The notes: a model not told the origin generated them from the letters alone. 11,561 nucleotides of DNA from Candidatus Levyibacteriota bacterium (GCA_016184205.1 JACPDD010000013.1:1-11561), one strand, 5' to 3'. Shown: positions 6,011 through 11,319, counted from the first letter of the stretch. Numbers and translations: made by a program.

Positions 6011-8314
6011 ATGGATAAAACTTATAATCATAAAGATGTTGAGCAAAAAATCTACAAAAATTGGGAAGAAAAAGGATATTTCAGGCCGGAAAACAGGTTT
6101 GGAAATAAAGAAAATTATTCAATAATCCTTCCGCCTCCAAACGCAAATGCTCCACTTCATTTTGGCCACGCCATGTATGTAATAGAAGACATTCTTGCGC
6201 GCTACCACAGGATGAAAGGGGACAAGACGCTTTGGCTTCCCGGAGCTGACCACGCAGGGTTTGAAACGCAGTTTGTTTTTGAGAAAAAACTTCAGGATGA
6301 GGGGAAGTCCCGTTTTGATTTCAGCAGAGAAGAGCTTTATAGAATGATTTTGGATTTCGTTGGACAAAATAGACCCGTTATGGAAGGGCAGCTTAAAAGA
6401 CTTGGTTTTTCTCTTGACTGGTCACGCAAAAAATTCACACTAGATTCCGATATCGTAAAAATAGTTCATAAGACATTCAAAAAACTTTACGATGAAGGGT
6501 TTGCATATAGAGCGCAAAGGCTTGTTAACTATTGTACATTTGATGGAACTTCGTTCTCAGATTTGGAAGTTGTTTGGCAGGAGAAGAAAGACCCTTTGTA
6601 CTACATAAAGTATGGGCCTCTTGTTTTGGCAACCACAAGGCCAGAAACCAAATTTGGCGATACGGCTGTGGCAGTGCATGCTGGCGATAAAAGATACCAG
6701 AAATATATCGGTAAAGAATTGGAGATTGAAACAGTTCTCGGTAAAACAAAAATTAAAGTAATTGCAGACAAAATGGTTGACCCAGAGTTTGGAACAGGCG
6801 TTGTAAAAATTACTCCGGCACATGATTTTGACGATTTTGAAACAGCCCAAAGACACAATCTTCCCATGAAACAGGTTATCGGGTTTGACGGGAAAATGAA
6901 TGAGAATGCCGGAAAGTTTGCCGGTATGTATGTAAAACAAGCAAGAAAAGCAATTATTGAAGAAATGCAGCAAAAGGGTTTAATCGAGAAAGTTGATGAA
7001 AATTATACCCACAGAATTGGACTTTGCTATAAATGCAAGAATGTTTTGGAGCCGTTGCCTTTGGAGCAGTGGTTTATAAAAATGGAGCCACTAGCCAAAC
7101 CTGCAATTGAGGCTGTAAGAAAAGGAAATATCAAGATTTTCCCAAAAAACTTCGAAAAGCTCTATTTCCAGTTCCTTGAAGGGATTAGAGATTGGAATAT
7201 CTCACGCCAAGTTGTCTGGGGAATAAGAATCCCTGCCTGGCGTTGCATGAAATGCAACGAAATCAAAAATCCAAAATCAAAAATCAAAAATCCAAATAAA
7301 AATTCAAAAATTAACAACAATTTAGCAATGGAACAATTTAGCAATGAAGGTTGGGTTGTTACCGAAGGCGAGAAACCTGAGAAATGCCCTAGTTGTGGAT
7401 CCGGAGAGTTAGAGCAAGATCCCGACACTTTTGATACTTGGTTTTCTTCGGCGCAATGGCCCTTTGCAACTTTGCTTTCGCAAAGTTCAATTTCCAATTT
7501 CTCCTCCAAAGGCGGATCCGCCTCTGGCGGACAATTTCCAATTTCCAATGAAAATGCAAGAATGTTCAAAGATTACGCGGAGTTTTATCCTACAACTGTA
7601 ATGGAAACTGGTTATGATATTTTGCGCTGGTGGGTGGCAAGAATGGTGATGATAGGACTTTACGCAACTGGGAAAGTGCCATTTAAAAATGTTGTTCTTC
7701 ACGGACTCGTTAACGACCCATTAGGCAAGAAAATGAGTAAAAGCAAGGGAAATGTTGTTAACCCGCTGGAGCTTGTTGACAAATATGGCGCAGATGCAGT
7801 CAGATTCACCTTGGTTTACGGAACAGCTTTAGGAAATGACCAAACTCTTTCTTTTGAAAAGCTTGAAGCAATGCGAAACTTCAGCAATAAACTTTGGAAT
7901 ATAGCCCGTTTCATAGATCTGAAAAGAACTCAAAACTCAAATCTCAAAACTAAGAACTTAACAATTGAACAATTAAGCAATAACGCAATACACAAGAATG
8001 ATAAAGAATGGATTGAGAAAATTAACTTGCTGGTGAGTGAGATAAGTGGAAATCTGGATAAATATCAATTTAACTATGCTGCAGAAAAGCTTTATGAATT
8101 CATATGGCATCAATTTGCAGACATATATATTGAAGACGTCAAAAATAGAATCGACGAAAATTCATACTTAATACTTACTACTTTATACTTAATACTCTTG
8201 AAGCTGCTTCATCCATTCATGCCTTTTATTACTGAGGAAATTTATCAAAGACTTGGTGCGCAAGCTGGAGGAGAAGAAAGTTTAACAATAGAAAAATGGC
8301 CCTCCTTCGCATAA
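6011..8314 (+). CDS. valS: Valyl-tRNA synthetase
   Basis: A 767-residue class I synthetase that charges tRNA-Val. Visible motifs: PPPNANAPLHFGHAM with the HIGH equivalent HFGH at 50-53; ATTRPETKFGDTAVAVH of the CP1 editing domain; a zinc-binding loop with CMKC at 412-415 and CPSC at 459-462; DTFDTWFSSAQWPF; GYDILRWWVARM; and KMSKS at 574-578. The TTRPET.FGDTAVAV editing signature and FDTWFSSA fit ValRS better than IleRS or LeuRS. It is shorter than the usual 870-950 residues because it ends right after the anticodon-binding domain (FITEEIYQRLGA), without the C-terminal coiled-coil arm. It carries four in-frame blocks of repeat-like DNA (residues about 417-446, 485-513, 639-660, 718-729), and its last four residues and stop codon lie inside a palindrome. 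The ATG at 6011 was chosen over the TTG at 6008 because the -10 box sits 6 bases upstream. The TPR gene starts 20 bases downstream. Confidence 0.96.
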   Translation: MDKTYNHKDVEQKIYKNWEEKGYFRPENRFGNKENYSIILPPPNANAPLHFGHAMYVIEDILARYHRMKGDKTLWLPGADHAGFETQFVFEKKLQDEGKSRFDFSREELYRMILDFVGQNRPVMEGQLKRLGFSLDWSRKKFTLDSDIVKIVHKTFKKLYDEGFAYRAQRLVNYCTFDGTSFSDLEVVWQEKKDPLYYIKYGPLVLATTRPETKFGDTAVAVHAGDKRYQKYIGKELEIETVLGKTKIKVIADKMVDPEFGTGVVKITPAHDFDDFETAQRHNLPMKQVIGFDGKMNENAGKFAGMYVKQARKAIIEEMQQKGLIEKVDENYTHRIGLCYKCKNVLEPLPLEQWFIKMEPLAKPAIEAVRKGNIKIFPKNFEKLYFQFLEGIRDWNISRQVVWGIRIPAWRCMKCNEIKNPKSKIKNPNKNSKINNNLAMEQFSNEGWVVTEGEKPEKCPSCGSGELEQDPDTFDTWFSSAQWPFATLLSQSSISNFSSKGGSASGGQFPISNENARMFKDYAEFYPTTVMETGYDILRWWVARMVMIGLYATGKVPFKNVVLHGLVNDPLGKKMSKSKGNVVNPLELVDKYGADAVRFTLVYGTALGNDQTLSFEKLEAMRNFSNKLWNIARFIDLKRTQNSNLKTKNLTIEQLSNNAIHKNDKEWIEKINLLVSEISGNLDKYQFNYAAEKLYEFIWHQFADIYIEDVKNRIDENSYLILTTLYLILLKLLHPFMPFITEEIYQRLGAQAGGEESLTIEKWPSFA
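7260..7346 (+). repeat. In-frame A-rich repeat block in the valS zinc loop
   Basis: 7260-7310 holds degenerate direct repeats built on AATCAAAAATCC. 7318-7346 holds two exact copies of CAATTTAGCAATG, 16 bases apart. Together they encode about 30 Asn/Lys-rich residues (417-446) between the CMKC and CPSC zinc pairs, where ordinary ValRS has only a short loop. Composition differs sharply from the flanking coding DNA, and the frame is kept. Confidence 0.75.
7464..7549 (+). repeat. Compound in-frame repeat: hairpin, CAATTTC repeats and a nested palindrome
   Basis: In order: a perfect 8-bp hairpin AACTTTGC-TTTC-GCAAAGTT (7468-7487); CAATTTC-type repeats (7488-7500); a 30-base imperfect palindrome centred on the perfect GGCGGATCCGCC (7502-7531, core 7511-7522); then more CAATTTC repeats (7532-7549). 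The palindrome appears to interrupt the CAATTTC array. It encodes residues about 485-513 of ValRS (Ser/Gly-rich), between WPFATL and the YPTTVMETGYD motif. Confidence 0.75.
7926..7990 (+). repeat. In-frame AACTCAAA and AACAATTGAACAATTAAGCAAT repeats in valS
   Basis: 7927-7957 contains three imperfect copies of an AACTCAAA-like unit. 7958-7990 contains AACAATT/GAACAATT/AAGCAAT/AACGCAAT steps of about 8 bases. The second part resembles the AACAATTTAGCAAT unit of the 7318-7346 block in the same gene. It encodes residues about 639-660, a linker between the catalytic core (NKLWNIARFIDLK) and the anticodon-binding helices. Confidence 0.6.
8164..8196 (+). repeat. In-frame ATACTTAATACT repeat in valS
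   Basis: ATACTTAATACT occurs at 8164-8175 and exactly again at 8185-8196, 21 bases (7 codons) apart, with a related ACTTACTACTTT spacer. The result is YLIL twice in the protein (719-722 and 726-729), inside the helix before LLHPFMPFITEEIY of the anticodon-binding domain. Confidence 0.6.
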
Positions 8315-8328
8315 AGCTTCGGAAGGGC
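8299..8328 (+). repeat. Imperfect palindrome forming the valS 3' end
   Basis: GCCCTCCTTCG (8299-8309) and CTTCGGAAGGGC (8317-8328) form an imperfect inverted repeat, with outer arms GCCCT/AGGGC. It contains the last four codons of valS (Pro-Ser-Phe-Ala) and its TAA stop. Its right arm supplies the GGAAGG before the next gene. No T-run follows, so it is not a typical terminator. Confidence 0.55.
8321..8326 (+). promoter_or_regulatory. Shine-Dalgarno-like GGAAGG before the TPR gene
   Basis: GGAAGG ends 8 bases before the ATG at 8335, a normal spacing. It is the only clear Shine-Dalgarno-like site before a gene in the window and belongs to the right arm of the palindrome at 8299-8328. It decides the start at 8335 instead of an in-frame upstream ATG at 8296 inside valS. 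Confidence 0.5.
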
Positions 8329-8334
8329 AAGCCT

Positions 8335-8754
8335 ATGAATAAGAATAACCAATCAGCAGCTTCGCAATTCCCGAAGATTTACCGATTTATTACCGAGAAG
8401 ATTAAAAATGTCCAAAGGGATCTAAAAATCTTGATTTTAGGTGTTGTTTTTGGTGTGTTGGCAATACTCATTGTTCTTCTCGGTCTATATTTAGCTATAG
8501 ACCTAAGAGGTAAAAAAGAAATTGATAAACAGAGAGCAACGATTTCATCTCAAATAGGCTATTGGGAAAAGGTTGTTGTGAAGAAAAAAGGATACAGAGA
8601 CGGCTATTTTATGCTTGCAGTTTTAGAGTATCAGCTTAGAGAATTTGATAAATCAAAAGAATACTTAGGAAAAGTTCTATCAATTGATCCGAATTTTTCT
8701 CCTGCACAAGATTTTCAGAAGGTATTATCCGCCAATTGGCGCAAGGGGGAGTAG
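8335..8754 (+). CDS. Small membrane-anchored TPR protein
   Basis: A 139-residue protein. Residues 1-30 are polar and basic, 31-55 form one hydrophobic helix (ILILGVVFGVLAILIVLLGL), 56-85 are charged, and about 86-121 match one tetratricopeptide repeat (GYFMLAVLEYQLREFDKSKE, ending in LSIDPNF). Orientation is probably N-in with the TPR part outside, inferred from the positive N-terminus. TPR units bind other proteins; no partner can be named. I chose the ATG at 8335 because the longer frame from 8296 would overlap valS and add a basic leader with no domain content, and because GGAAGG precedes 8335. It lies 20 bases after the valS stop and probably shares its transcript. It converges on the L25 gene with only 3 bases between the two stop codons, leaving no room for a terminator. 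Confidence 0.75.
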   Translation: MNKNNQSAASQFPKIYRFITEKIKNVQRDLKILILGVVFGVLAILIVLLGLYLAIDLRGKKEIDKQRATISSQIGYWEKVVVKKKGYRDGYFMLAVLEYQLREFDKSKEYLGKVLSIDPNFSPAQDFQKVLSANWRKGE

Positions 8755-8757
8755 AGA

Positions 8758-9501
8758 TTATTCCGCAGGCTTTTCCTCTCCTTGCGAGGCATCTTCCGGC
8801 TTTGTTTCTGCTCCCGCACCTTCTGTAGTCGTACCTTCAGCGGGAGCTTCTCCTTCGGCTGGTGCGGCACCTTCTGCGCCTTCTGCTGTTTCTGCTGCTG
8901 CAGCTTCAGCCGCGGCTGCTTCCTGCGCTAGCTGTTCTTGAGCTTCTTTACTAACAAGTTCCCCAACTTTTACAACAACCTGGCCTGGATCAGCAAGAAT
9001 TGTAACCCCTTCTGGCGATTTAATGTCAGAGACCTTGATTTCATCATCAACTTGGGCTAGATTTTCAACATTAACTTCAATATTTTCTGGAAGTCCTTCT
9101 GGAAGTGCCTCAATTTCTATAACAGACATAATAGGCATCAAAAGCCCTATTTTATCTATTTCTGCCTTTGGTTCCCCAACAAATTCAATAGGAACTTCGG
9201 TTTTAATCTTTTCTTTAAGATTTACCTTGAAAAAATCAGCGTGAAGAATGTTATTTTTATAGTCAGCTGCCAGATTATGAATAAGAACGGGAATAACCTT
9301 GCTGTCCAAATGAATATCAACAAGACCGGTTTCTCCTACTTCTTTAAATACTTTTTCAAAATCCTTTTGGCTAACTTGAACAGCTTGAGATTTGATGTCT
9401 TTACCGTAGATGTTTGCCGGAATAATGCCTTCTTTTCTTAGTTTTTTGACCTTTTTGCCAAGGACTTTTCTTTTTTCAACCTTAAGACTCTCCCTTTTCA
9501 T
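8758..9501 (-). CDS. rplY: 50S ribosomal protein L25/general stress protein CTC, with long acidic tail
   Basis: A 247-residue protein. Residues 1-92 are the 5S rRNA-binding L25 domain, with the RKEGIIPANIYGK motif at 22-34 and NILHADFFKVN at 84-94. Residues 95-182 are the beta-rich TL5/CTC C-terminal domain (IPEFVGEP-like region, EALPEGLPENIEV at 131-143, PGQVVVKVGE). Residues 184-247 are a low-complexity Ala/Glu/Pro/Gly tail, strongly acidic and longer than usual. The protein binds 5S rRNA in the large ribosomal subunit. The tail is encoded by GC-rich GCT/GCA/GAA runs unlike the rest of the window, and it reads as Ser/Ala-rich open frames on the other strand that are not genes. A promoter ends 9 bases before the ATG, with no Shine-Dalgarno sequence, so the mRNA is probably leaderless or nearly so. 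Divergent from ruvC, with 57 bases between the starts. Confidence 0.94.
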   Translation of the reverse strand: MKRESLKVEKRKVLGKKVKKLRKEGIIPANIYGKDIKSQAVQVSQKDFEKVFKEVGETGLVDIHLDSKVIPVLIHNLAADYKNNILHADFFKVNLKEKIKTEVPIEFVGEPKAEIDKIGLLMPIMSVIEIEALPEGLPENIEVNVENLAQVDDEIKVSDIKSPEGVTILADPGQVVVKVGELVSKEAQEQLAQEAAAAEAAAAETAEGAEGAAPAEGEAPAEGTTTEGAGAETKPEDASQGEEKPAE

Positions 9502-9510
9502 TAAGAATCT

Positions 9511-9539
9511 ATTCTACCTTAAAGCTGGCTAAAAAGCAA
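9511..9539 (-). promoter_or_regulatory. Promoter of rplY
   Basis: On the minus strand, TTGCTT (9539-9534) and TAGAAT (9516-9511) are 17 bases apart. The -10 ends 9 bases before the ATG at 9501, giving a leader of about 2-3 bases. Its -35 lies 2 bases from the extended -10 of ruvC on the other strand. Confidence 0.6.
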
Positions 9540-9541
9540 AG

Positions 9542-9550
9542 TGTTATAAT
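9542..9550 (+). promoter_or_regulatory. Extended -10 promoter of ruvC
   Basis: TGt-TATAAT at 9542-9550 is a perfect extended -10 box ending 8 bases before the ATG at 9559. No good -35 is visible. The transcript would begin at or within a base or two of the start codon. Confidence 0.65.
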
Positions 9551-9558
9551 CATCCTCG

Positions 9559-10038
9559 ATGGTAATTCTTGGTATAGACCCGGGAATAGGACGGTGCGGG
9601 TGGGGGATTGTAAATAGTCAGTTGTCAGTAGTCAGTTGTCAGAGCTATGGGTGCATTGAGACCTCGTCAAAACTTCCGGTCGAGAAAAGATTAGGGCAAA
9701 TCCATAGGGAAGTTGAAAAAATTATAAAGAAATACTCTCCGGATGTGCTCTCTATAGAAGAATTATTCTGGGGAACAAACAGCAAAACCGCATTTGTAGT
9801 TGGAGAGGCTAGGGGAGTGATACTCCTTTGTGCATCTCAAAATAATCTTCCAATTTTTATCTACACGCCTCTTCAGGTTAAAATCGCAGTTACAGGCTAC
9901 GGAAGAGCAGAAAAGGGACAAATAGGGAAGATGGTTAAAGCACTTTTAAAGCTTGATACTGTGCCAAAACCGGATGATACTTCAGATGCATTGGCAGTTG
10001 CCCTTGCCCACGCATTTTCCGCCAAAAGTTTGCATTAA
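9559..10038 (+). CDS. ruvC: Crossover junction endodeoxyribonuclease RuvC
   Basis: A 159-residue protein, close to the family's usual 160-175. The four acidic catalytic residues are present: D7 in ILGIDPG, E67 in LSIEELFWGTN, and D140 and D143 in PKPDDTSDALAVALAHA. RuvC is a dimeric RNase H-fold nuclease that nicks Holliday junctions symmetrically during recombinational repair, working with RuvA and RuvB encoded just downstream. Oddly, residues 20-29 (SQLSVVSCQS), between WGIV and YGCIET, are encoded by four 7-base repeats (9617-9644). The segment has the same length as the matching part of E. coli RuvC from memory, so the repeat replaced or remodelled sequence without lengthening the protein. 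The ATG is 8 bases after the -10 box, with no Shine-Dalgarno sequence. The stop is 29 bases before the next gene. Confidence 0.96.
   Translation: MVILGIDPGIGRCGWGIVNSQLSVVSCQSYGCIETSSKLPVEKRLGQIHREVEKIIKKYSPDVLSIEELFWGTNSKTAFVVGEARGVILLCASQNNLPIFIYTPLQVKIAVTGYGRAEKGQIGKMVKALLKLDTVPKPDDTSDALAVALAHAFSAKSLH
9617..9644 (+). repeat. Four-unit heptamer repeat inside ruvC
   Basis: GTCAGTT, GTCAGTA, GTCAGTT and GTCAGAG follow each other in tandem; equivalently, a 14-base unit AGTCAGTTGTCAGT is repeated at 9616 and 9630. The period is not a multiple of three, so the encoded peptide does not look repetitive. This type of array is more usual between genes. Confidence 0.75.
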
Positions 10039-10056
10039 TCCCCGAGAAGATATAAA
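10030..10056 (+). promoter_or_regulatory. Possible promoter of the 195-aa gene
   Basis: TTGCAT (10030-10035, over the end of ruvC) and TATAAA (10051-10056) are 15 bases apart, shorter than ideal. The -10 ends 11 bases before the ATG at 10068. It may add to read-through from ruvC. Confidence 0.4.
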
Positions 10057-10067
10057 GTCGAAACCTT

Positions 10068-10655
10068 ATGGTAAGGAATAAAGAACTTGAGCCACGTCCA
10101 GAAATAAAAAGATTTTCTGAAGAAGCAAGAACAGCCTTGGCAAAAGAAGGTTATGTAATTTACGAGTTAACAGGCAGGTCGTTAATTTCATTAATGATAG
10201 AAGTTGGAGAGCCGTTTGATTACGAAATATGGGAGAGAGAGTATCCTCAATTTATGACTAAAACTTCAATGATCTGCGAAGTTGCCATTAATCCAAGCAA
10301 TGTACGTCTTGAGGGAAGTGACAACAAGACTCTAGAACAGCAGCTAAGTTTAATTGCAGCATTTTCTGCCGAGATTAGTGAAAGAATTAACGGAGTGGAA
10401 GCTGTTATGGGAGACGCTGCTGATTATGCAGAACTTATTGCAATTCATTATTTTAGAACAAAAAAAATGCTTTTTGTAGGAGTTGATGGCACAAGATTTC
10501 AGGCAGTAACTAAGACTCGTATATCTAGGGAGACTCATATAGCTAATGTCGGACACATAGGATTTTTCCCACCAAGACCAAGTATATTAGTGACTGGTGG
10601 TATTGGTGACGGTTCGCACGGCTTCTTTGCAGTTCCGCTTATAGTACCGAAATAA
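10068..10655 (+). CDS. Hypothetical protein between ruvC and ruvA
   Basis: A 195-residue soluble protein with no signal peptide, membrane segment or motif I can assign. It opens with a charged helix-like part (MVRNKELEPRPEIKRFSEEA), continues into YVIYELTGRSLISLMIE at about 29-45, and has a central acidic/helical region (EQQLSLIAAFSAEISERING, MGDAADYAELIAIHYF). The end is Gly/Pro-rich and more beta-like (HIGFFPPRPSILVTGGIGDG). Codon use and composition match the neighbouring genes, and the frame is free of shadows longer than about 70 residues, which supports it being real. It starts 29 bases after ruvC, and 82 bases separate it from ruvA. Position inside the ruv cluster suggests co-expression with repair genes but does not prove a repair function. 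No Shine-Dalgarno sequence; the ATG at 10068 is preceded by TATAAA 11 bases away. Function unknown. Confidence 0.75.
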   Translation: MVRNKELEPRPEIKRFSEEARTALAKEGYVIYELTGRSLISLMIEVGEPFDYEIWEREYPQFMTKTSMICEVAINPSNVRLEGSDNKTLEQQLSLIAAFSAEISERINGVEAVMGDAADYAELIAIHYFRTKKMLFVGVDGTRFQAVTKTRISRETHIANVGHIGFFPPRPSILVTGGIGDGSHGFFAVPLIVPK

Positions 10656-10670
10656 GTTGGATTTTTCTTG

Positions 10671-10679
10671 TGCTATAAT
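10671..10679 (+). promoter_or_regulatory. Upstream extended -10 (P1) before ruvA
   Basis: TGc-TATAAT at 10671-10679 is a perfect extended -10 box, but it lies 58 bases before the ruvA ATG, unlike the close spacing seen elsewhere. Its downstream neighbour is the palindrome at 10689-10720. It may be the original ruvA promoter, pushed away by the palindrome. Confidence 0.5.
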
Positions 10680-10688
10680 CAAATCCAA

Positions 10689-10720
10689 ATATGACCCATT
10701 CGACATGCTCAGGGTCATAT
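10689..10720 (+). repeat. REP-like palindrome in the ruvA leader
   Basis: Arms ATATGACCC (10689-10697) and GGGTCATAT (10712-10720) are perfectly complementary around a 14-base centre, ATTCGACATGCTCA. The centre resembles the widespread CCTTCGACAAGCTCAGG type of dispersed palindrome. It is flanked by TATAATCAAAT (10674-10684) and TATAATCGAAT (10725-10735), which match at 10 of 11 positions. Confidence 0.8.
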
Positions 10721-10724
10721 TGAG

Positions 10725-10730
10725 TATAAT
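10725..10730 (+). promoter_or_regulatory. Downstream -10 (P2) of ruvA
   Basis: TATAAT at 10725-10730 ends 7 bases before the ruvA ATG, the same spacing as for valS, ruvC and the flippase gene, which suggests leaderless initiation. No clear -35 is visible, and the TG lies one base too far away for an exact extended box. Confidence 0.5.
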
Positions 10731-10737
10731 CGAATAT

Positions 10738-11319
10738 ATGATTGGGTTCCTCAAAGGTACGGTTGAACTTCTTGATAGGCCTTTTGTGCTACTGGATGTA
10801 AATGGTGTTGGATATAGAGTTTTGGTTTCAGGAAATGTTTTATCAAAGCTTTCAAAAGGAGACAAAGCTACAATTTTCACTTTTACTTACGTTAGAGAAG
10901 ACGTGCTTGAATTATTTGGTTTTTGGGAGATTGAAGATCTAAAATTGTTCGAGAGTCTAATCTCCGTCTCAGGCATTGGTCCGCGCACGGCTCTTAATAT
11001 TTTTTCTTTTGGAACAAGGGACGAAATAATTGATGCCATAGTCAAGAGTGATGCTTCATTCTTCACCTCTGTTCCAAGGCTAGGAACCAAAAATGCACAA
11101 AGAATAATAATTGACCTTAAAAACAAAATGGGAGCAGGGGATAGTGTTGATTTATCCGGAAAGGACTTACTTGAAAATGCTGAGGTTGTTGACGCGCTTA
11201 AAAATTTTGGATTTTCAGTGGGGGAAGCACAAAAAGCAGTGAGAGAGATAAAGACCCAAGGTTTGTCTTTAGATGAGAAGATAAAATTAGCGCTAAAAGC
11301 GCTGGGAAGACATGGCTGA
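10738..11319 (+). CDS. ruvA: Holliday junction branch migration protein RuvA
   Basis: A 193-residue protein of normal length for RuvA. Domain I is an OB fold beginning MIGFLKGTVELLDRPFVLLD, with NGVGYRVLV at 22-30. Domain II holds two helix-hairpin-helix motifs: VSGIGPRTALNI (77-88) and VPRLGTKNAQRI (112-123). Domain III is a helical RuvB-binding part (about 147-191, EVVDALKNFGFSVGEAQKAV). RuvA tetramers bind the four-way junction and load RuvB. The second HhH has Arg where Gly is usual (VPGIG), a small oddity. The ATG at 10738 was chosen because MIG(F/R)L.G is the canonical RuvA start; the frame continues upstream for 27 codons to a TTG at 10657, but that part would translate the palindrome and promoter. 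The stop is TGA. ruvB starts 54 bases downstream. Confidence 0.95.
   Translation: MIGFLKGTVELLDRPFVLLDVNGVGYRVLVSGNVLSKLSKGDKATIFTFTYVREDVLELFGFWEIEDLKLFESLISVSGIGPRTALNIFSFGTRDEIIDAIVKSDASFFTSVPRLGTKNAQRIIIDLKNKMGAGDSVDLSGKDLLENAEVVDALKNFGFSVGEAQKAVREIKTQGLSLDEKIKLALKALGRHG

Noticed and set aside
6557..6973. Minus-strand 138-codon open frame inside valS
   Set aside because: It is antisense to the conserved ValRS editing domain, with a Cys/Phe-rich, unrecognisable product and no promoter.
7260..7346. CRISPR array
   Set aside because: The repeats are short, degenerate and without unique spacers of constant length, and they keep an open reading frame inside valS.
7162..7569. Minus-strand 135-codon open frame inside valS
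   Set aside because: It is a shadow created by the repeat blocks on the other strand of valS; the product is low-complexity.
8299..8328. Rho-independent terminator at the valS end
   Set aside because: The inverted repeat is imperfect, has no T-run after it, and includes the valS stop and the next gene's ribosome-binding site.
8684..8941. Plus-strand Ser/Ala/Pro-rich open frame
   Set aside because: It is the antisense shadow of the GC-rich L25 tail and overlaps the end of the TPR gene.
10657..10737. N-terminal extension of ruvA from a TTG
   Set aside because: It would translate the -10 boxes and the palindrome; the canonical RuvA start MIGFLKG lies at 10738.
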